Below are positions 60,347 through 64,000 of a stretch of DNA of 64,000 nt, in pieces; the first letter of the stretch is position 1; each line of letters opens with the position of its first letter. Source of the DNA: Dyella acidiphila (GTDB lineage Bacteria > Pseudomonadota > Gammaproteobacteria > Xanthomonadales > Rhodanobacteraceae). The translations under genes were made by a program, and so were the position numbers. The stretch covers positions 62,001-126,000 of the forward strand of contig NZ_JACZZA010000011.1 of NCBI RefSeq assembly GCF_014863405.1. Reading direction: 5' to 3'. The notes under the pieces were generated by a model. That model was not told the origin of the DNA and did not search any database. It was given only the letters and a program-made list of their open reading frames with translations.

Positions 60347-60775
60347 ATGCTGATTGCCGAATTCTGCCGGCGCGCCGAGCTGACCCGCGATGCGGTACGC
60401 CTGTACGTGAAACTTGGACTGCTCAAACCCGGCACAGGGGCTATAGGCAGCAATCGCTATCAGCATTTTGATGAGACCGACGTGGATCGTGCCGCGCTGA
60501 TCAAAGTCGGCCAGCAGCTCGGCTTTACGCTGAAACAGATTGCCGCCTTGAACCGGGAATACGAGGCCGGCGGCATGGATCGCACGCGCCGGCTGGCCGT
60601 GATGCAGGCGCAGTTGGCGCAGGTGCAAGCCAAGGCCGCGCAGCTGGGCAGCCTGCAAACCTATCTGCACGCAAAAATCGCCTGGATCGAAGCGGGCGAA
60701 TGCGGCGACGAACCTTCGTTCTGCGGTCTGGCCGCAGTCACCCGCATCCTCGGCAGCCAGCAGCAAGCGGCTTGA
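60347..60775 (+). CDS. MerR-family transcriptional regulator
   Basis: A 142-residue regulator with the MerR helix-turn-helix (MLIAEFCRRAELTRDAVRLY, then GSNRYQHFDETDV) and a long dimerisation helix (about 75-115). The C-terminal part has two cysteines (GECGDEPSFCGLA) that might bind metal or respond to redox, but they do not match a defined metal-sensor pattern. Divergent from the SDR gene, whose promoter holds a fitting dyad; it probably activates the SDR and represses itself. Confidence 0.92.
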   Translation: MLIAEFCRRAELTRDAVRLYVKLGLLKPGTGAIGSNRYQHFDETDVDRAALIKVGQQLGFTLKQIAALNREYEAGGMDRTRRLAVMQAQLAQVQAKAAQLGSLQTYLHAKIAWIEAGECGDEPSFCGLAAVTRILGSQQQAA

Positions 60776-60876
60776 AGCAGGCCATCCTCATACCTCAGTG
60801 CCACTGACCCTCGCCAGCGGGCGCCATCCCGTGCATGCTTGCCGACAACGTTTCAAGCAACGGCAGGATGATCCAC

Positions 60877-62637
60877 ATGCACCACCTGATTCGCCCGGGC
60901 CTGGCCCTTGCACTGGCGCTGCCGAGCACGCTCGCCTTCGCCCAGACAGCACCCGCCGTAGGCGATCGCGGTGTCGCCATCGCCGATGCACCGGTGCCGC
61001 GCCCGGAAGGCACGCCCTGCGTGGCCAAGCTGTATACAGATGTCGCATTCGACGATCACGGCGAAGCCACTTCGCGCGCCGCGAAGCCGCGTGAGTGGCG
61101 CTATGCCCCGCCTGCGCAATGCGCCGGGCCATGGTCGAAGGTGGTGCTGGAAGCGGATTTCTCGGTAACTGCCGGACGCCAGTACGACCGCACGGTCAGT
61201 CTGTGGCTCAAGGGTGTGAACCTGTTCTATGGCACCACCCAGGAACCGGGTGCCAAGGTCAGTCCCCACTGGCACGTCGAGCGCGACGTCACCGATTATG
61301 CCGGCCTGTTCCAGGATGCCGGGCATGGCCAGACGGTGCTCAACAACTGGATCGACGCCACGCGTACTGGCGTGATCCAGGGCAGCGCGCGGCTGGTGTT
61401 CTATCCGGCCACGGCAACCAGCAAGGCCGCCGCGCCCGCCGATCTCGCCATCGGCCTGGTCGGCGACAGCGATGGGCATCCGGTGGATGTGCAGAACGGC
61501 AATGAAGCGCTCTCGCGCAGCGTCACCTTGCCGCGCAATGTCGAACACATCGTGCTGGACCTGATTGCGCAAAGCCAGGCCGTGGACGAGCAGTGGTACA
61601 TGTGCATCGACGATGCCGATATGGAACCCACCCGCGAATTTTCGCTCGGGCCGCCCAATGCCGGCGATCCGCTGGAACAGTGCCCAGGCGGCAATTTCCG
61701 CGAAGTGGCGGTAAGCATCGATGGCCAGCCGGCGGGCCGCGCACCGGTCTACCCCTGGACGTATACCGGCGGCGTGGACCCCAATCTGTGGCGGCCCACC
61801 ACCGACATCCAGACGCTCAACTTCACGCCGTACCGCGTGGACCTGACGCCCTTCGCCGCCCTGCTGGACGATGGCAAGCCGCACACCGTGGCAGTGCGTG
61901 TGCTGGGCGCGCACGACTTCTTCAGCCTCGCCGGCAACCTGTTGGCCTGGCGCGATCATGGCCGCGCGGTGCTCGCCGGCCAGCTCACGCAAAACACGCT
62001 GGCCAGCCAGCAAAGCGAGCAGCCACCCGTACAGCGCCATTTTGAGCACGGTGCCGACGGCACGCTGCATGGCGAGGTCGACACGGTGCAGAACGGCCAG
62101 TATGTGATTGCCGGCGAACTGCAGACCTCGCACGGCAAGGTCGTCACGCGCGTCGAGCAGCAGGCGAATTTTGCCAATCGCCAGGGCTTCGACCATCCAT
62201 CGAAGGAGATCTACAACCAGCGCATTGCCATGCATACGCAAGTGGTCGATGACGTGCGCACCACCACGGCGACCGGCACCATGCAGTACACGCACCGCCT
62301 CGAATATCCGCTGCAGATCGAGGTACGCAAACAGGTGCGCGCGAACGGCGACTTCACCGCCGATATCACCATGCAACAGGGTTATCTGAGCAAGATCCAG
62401 CGCACGCAGGATGGTCACGCCGGCTTCTGGTCCACGCTGGACAACCACCTGGTCAGCCACAGCAACACCGACTTCAATGCCGGCGGCACCGGCATCACCG
62501 GTTCGCGCGGGCAGCACGGGGAGCAGTCGTACCGCTTCAGCGACTCGCTGGGCCATTGCTATGCGCGTCGGGTGGAAACGCGCGATCAGGCGGTGACGGC
62601 GGTCGAGTCGGACCAGACCTGCCCGCTCACGCTTTAA
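60877..62637 (+). CDS. secreted peptide-N-glycosidase A (PNGase A)-like amidase
   Basis: A 586-residue protein with a signal peptide (MHHLIRPGLALALALPSTLA, cleavage near AFAQ). The mature part matches the PNGase A family described mainly in plants and fungi: YDRTVSLWLKGVNLFYGTTQ, HVERDVTDYAGLF, AVDEQWYMC, and YTGGVDPNLWRPTTDIQTL. These enzymes release N-glycans from Asn in glycopeptides. The start at 60877 follows an AGGA eight bases upstream and gives a proper signal peptide; the frame is open from 60835. It could serve glycoprotein scavenging from plants or fungi. Catalytic activity is inferred from family only. Confidence 0.85.
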   Translation: MHHLIRPGLALALALPSTLAFAQTAPAVGDRGVAIADAPVPRPEGTPCVAKLYTDVAFDDHGEATSRAAKPREWRYAPPAQCAGPWSKVVLEADFSVTAGRQYDRTVSLWLKGVNLFYGTTQEPGAKVSPHWHVERDVTDYAGLFQDAGHGQTVLNNWIDATRTGVIQGSARLVFYPATATSKAAAPADLAIGLVGDSDGHPVDVQNGNEALSRSVTLPRNVEHIVLDLIAQSQAVDEQWYMCIDDADMEPTREFSLGPPNAGDPLEQCPGGNFREVAVSIDGQPAGRAPVYPWTYTGGVDPNLWRPTTDIQTLNFTPYRVDLTPFAALLDDGKPHTVAVRVLGAHDFFSLAGNLLAWRDHGRAVLAGQLTQNTLASQQSEQPPVQRHFEHGADGTLHGEVDTVQNGQYVIAGELQTSHGKVVTRVEQQANFANRQGFDHPSKEIYNQRIAMHTQVVDDVRTTTATGTMQYTHRLEYPLQIEVRKQVRANGDFTADITMQQGYLSKIQRTQDGHAGFWSTLDNHLVSHSNTDFNAGGTGITGSRGQHGEQSYRFSDSLGHCYARRVETRDQAVTAVESDQTCPLTL

Positions 62638-62734
62638 TCGCCAGCCGGCGAGCGCCGCCGCGAAGGCCGCTCGTCCGGCATGAGCATGCGCTGCTCGTTC
62701 TCACTTCGCCAGCTTCCAGGAAGGCGCATCATCC

Positions 62735-63871
62735 ATGCATAGTTCTTCGTCCAGTGGCATGCATAGCAAGAACCATTACCTGATACTCGACGGACTACGC
62801 GGGGTGGCATCGCTGATAGTGGTGATGTTTCATATCTGCGAGGCGTATTCGCCCGAGCACCCGCTCACCCAGTTGATCAATCACGGCTATCTTGCCGTCG
62901 ACTTCTTCTTCCTGCTCTCCGGCTTCGTGATTGCCTATGCGTATGACGACCGCTGGCACACGCTGACCATCCGCGAATTCTTCAAGCGCCGACTGATCCG
63001 CCTGCAGCCGATGGTGGTGATGGGCATGAGCATCGGGGCGGCCTTGTTCTATTTTCAGGCGGGTGCCGCATTCCCCTTGATCGCCCACACGCCAGTCTGG
63101 CTGATGCTGGCGGTGATGCTGCTGGGCTATACGCTGCTGCCGCTGCCCATGTCGCTGGACATTCGTGGCTGGGGCGAAATGCATCCGCTCGACGGGCCGG
63201 CCTGGTCGCTGTTTTTCGAATACATCGCCAACATTCTCTATGCCCTCGGCTTGCGCAAGTTGCCGAACTGGGCCCTGTGGGTGTTGGTGACGCTCGCTGC
63301 CGCTTTCCTGGTGCAGCTGGCGGTATTCGGCAAGCAAGGGGACGTGATCGGCGGCTGGTCGATCGATGCCGAGCAGTTGCATATCGGCTTCGCCCGCCTG
63401 CTGTTTCCTTTTCTTGCCGGCATGCTGCTGATGCGGCTTGGCATGCGCGTGCCTATCAGGGGCGCCTTTGCGCTCTGCAGCGTGCTGCTGATCGTTGCGC
63501 TGGCGCTGCCCCGTTTCGGCGGCGCGGACCGACTGTGGCTCAATGGCTTGTACGAGTCTGCCTGCGTGATCCTGGTGTTCCCCGCCATCGTGGCGATAGG
63601 CGCCGGGGCGCAGCTTCAGCAAGGCTTGTCCACGCGTATCGCCAAGTGGTTCGGCGACCTTTCCTATCCGCTGTATATCACCCACTACCCGCTGATCTAC
63701 ATCTATACGCAGTGGGTCAGCAGCCATAACCAGACGACGCCGGCAGCGCACGTCATGGCGGTGGGCGTCATGGTACTGATCGCAAGCATCGCCATGGCCT
63801 ATGCATGCCTGAAGTTCTACGACGAACCAGTGCGACGCTGGCTCGCCGGCAGATTCCTCAAGCGCGGCTGA
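62735..63871 (+). CDS. acyltransferase 3 (OafA/YrhL-type) membrane protein
   Basis: A 378-residue integral membrane acyltransferase with about ten hydrophobic segments. Family marks: LDGLRGVASLIVVMFHICEA with the conserved His near residue 37, GYLAVDFFFLLSGFVIAY, FFKRRLIRLQPM and a late SYPLYITHYPL. It transfers acyl groups, often acetyl, to sugars or other surface or secreted molecules. An internal ATG at 62759 is an alternative start. The previous gene ends about 100 bp upstream on the same strand; a link to the lipopeptide operon is not evident. Confidence 0.9.
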   Translation: MHSSSSSGMHSKNHYLILDGLRGVASLIVVMFHICEAYSPEHPLTQLINHGYLAVDFFFLLSGFVIAYAYDDRWHTLTIREFFKRRLIRLQPMVVMGMSIGAALFYFQAGAAFPLIAHTPVWLMLAVMLLGYTLLPLPMSLDIRGWGEMHPLDGPAWSLFFEYIANILYALGLRKLPNWALWVLVTLAAAFLVQLAVFGKQGDVIGGWSIDAEQLHIGFARLLFPFLAGMLLMRLGMRVPIRGAFALCSVLLIVALALPRFGGADRLWLNGLYESACVILVFPAIVAIGAGAQLQQGLSTRIAKWFGDLSYPLYITHYPLIYIYTQWVSSHNQTTPAAHVMAVGVMVLIASIAMAYACLKFYDEPVRRWLAGRFLKRG

Positions 63872-63949
63872 GCGGTCGATAGTCCACCGCGCCCCCGAAG
63901 GCCACTACAATGCGGGCCCTTTGCTTGCTGCCGGGCCGTACGGATTTTG

Positions 63950-64000
63950 ATGGATATCGTCGTCAACGAAGAACTCAAGGCTTACATCGACCCTCTTACG
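63950..64000 (+). CDS. start of a ParB-N-terminal-like protein, cut by window end
   Basis: Only 17 codons are present: MDIVVNEELKAYIDPLT. The wording matches the opening of ParB/sulfiredoxin-fold proteins (V-N-E-E-L-K-x-Y-I-D-P-L-T) found in chromosomes and mobile elements. Too short to say more; no clear ribosome-binding site is seen. Confidence 0.45.
   Translation, partial: MDIVVNEELKAYIDPLT

Noticed and set aside
60853-62556. A 567-codon minus-strand open frame
   Set aside because: Antisense to the PNGase A-like gene, which has a signal peptide and family motifs; the antisense product has none.
62795-63751. A 318-codon minus-strand open frame
   Set aside because: Antisense to the membrane acyltransferase; His/Gln-rich low-complexity translation without motifs.

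Overview
The window is high-GC, densely packed bacterial DNA. Gene content points to a gammaproteobacterium of the Xanthomonadales/Lysobacterales, most likely Rhodanobacteraceae (Luteibacter/Dyella/Rhodanobacter type): a bacterial PNGase A homologue, RpfG-like HD-GYP and LytS/LytTR systems, and REP-type hairpins whose translation reads VIPAKAGIQ. This placement is an inference from gene families; no rRNA or other marker is present.

Left part (1-20.8 kb) is ordinary chromosome. It holds a five-gene minus-strand sulfur operon (sulfurtransferase, two YeeE/YedE membrane proteins, a rhodanese lacking its catalytic Cys, and a class V aminotransferase cut by the window edge). Next come a LytS/LytTR two-component pair, a RidA protein, and an oxidoreductase block (alcohol dehydrogenase, aldo/keto reductase, carboxymuconolactone-decarboxylase-like protein) divergent from a LysR regulator. 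A very large hybrid histidine kinase sits behind an HD-GYP response regulator, followed by an Lrp/EamA divergent pair, a PAS-LuxR regulator and several small or exported proteins.

The centre (20.8-58.8 kb) is one apparent minus-strand operon of about 38 kb for a lipopeptide. NRPS1 (6420 aa) starts with a fatty acyl-AMP ligase and carries five modules, the first with an N-methyltransferase. NRPS2 (about 4888 aa) carries four modules, two with dual condensation/epimerisation domains, and ends in tandem thioesterases. Reading the adenylation pockets by eye suggests acyl-(NMe)Ser-Thr-Thr-X-Ala/Gly-hydrophobic-D-Asn-D-X-X, nine residues. Downstream, tightly spaced or overlapping, are a stand-alone homoserine dehydrogenase, a single-domain protein resembling the catalytic half of 4-hydroxyphenylpyruvate dioxygenase / hydroxymandelate synthase, an HpgT-like aminotransferase and a malate/lactate-family 2-hydroxyacid dehydrogenase. 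The last three could form an arylglycine (Hpg/Phg) route with a non-canonical dehydrogenase step; the first could supply Thr or homoserine. This precursor-supply set is the most interesting content of the window.

Right part (59-64 kb) holds a REP pair, an SDR gene divergent from a MerR regulator over a textbook MerR-type promoter, a secreted PNGase A homologue, a membrane acyltransferase, and the start of a ParB-like gene. No RNA genes, CRISPR arrays, insertion sequences or phage genes were recognised.
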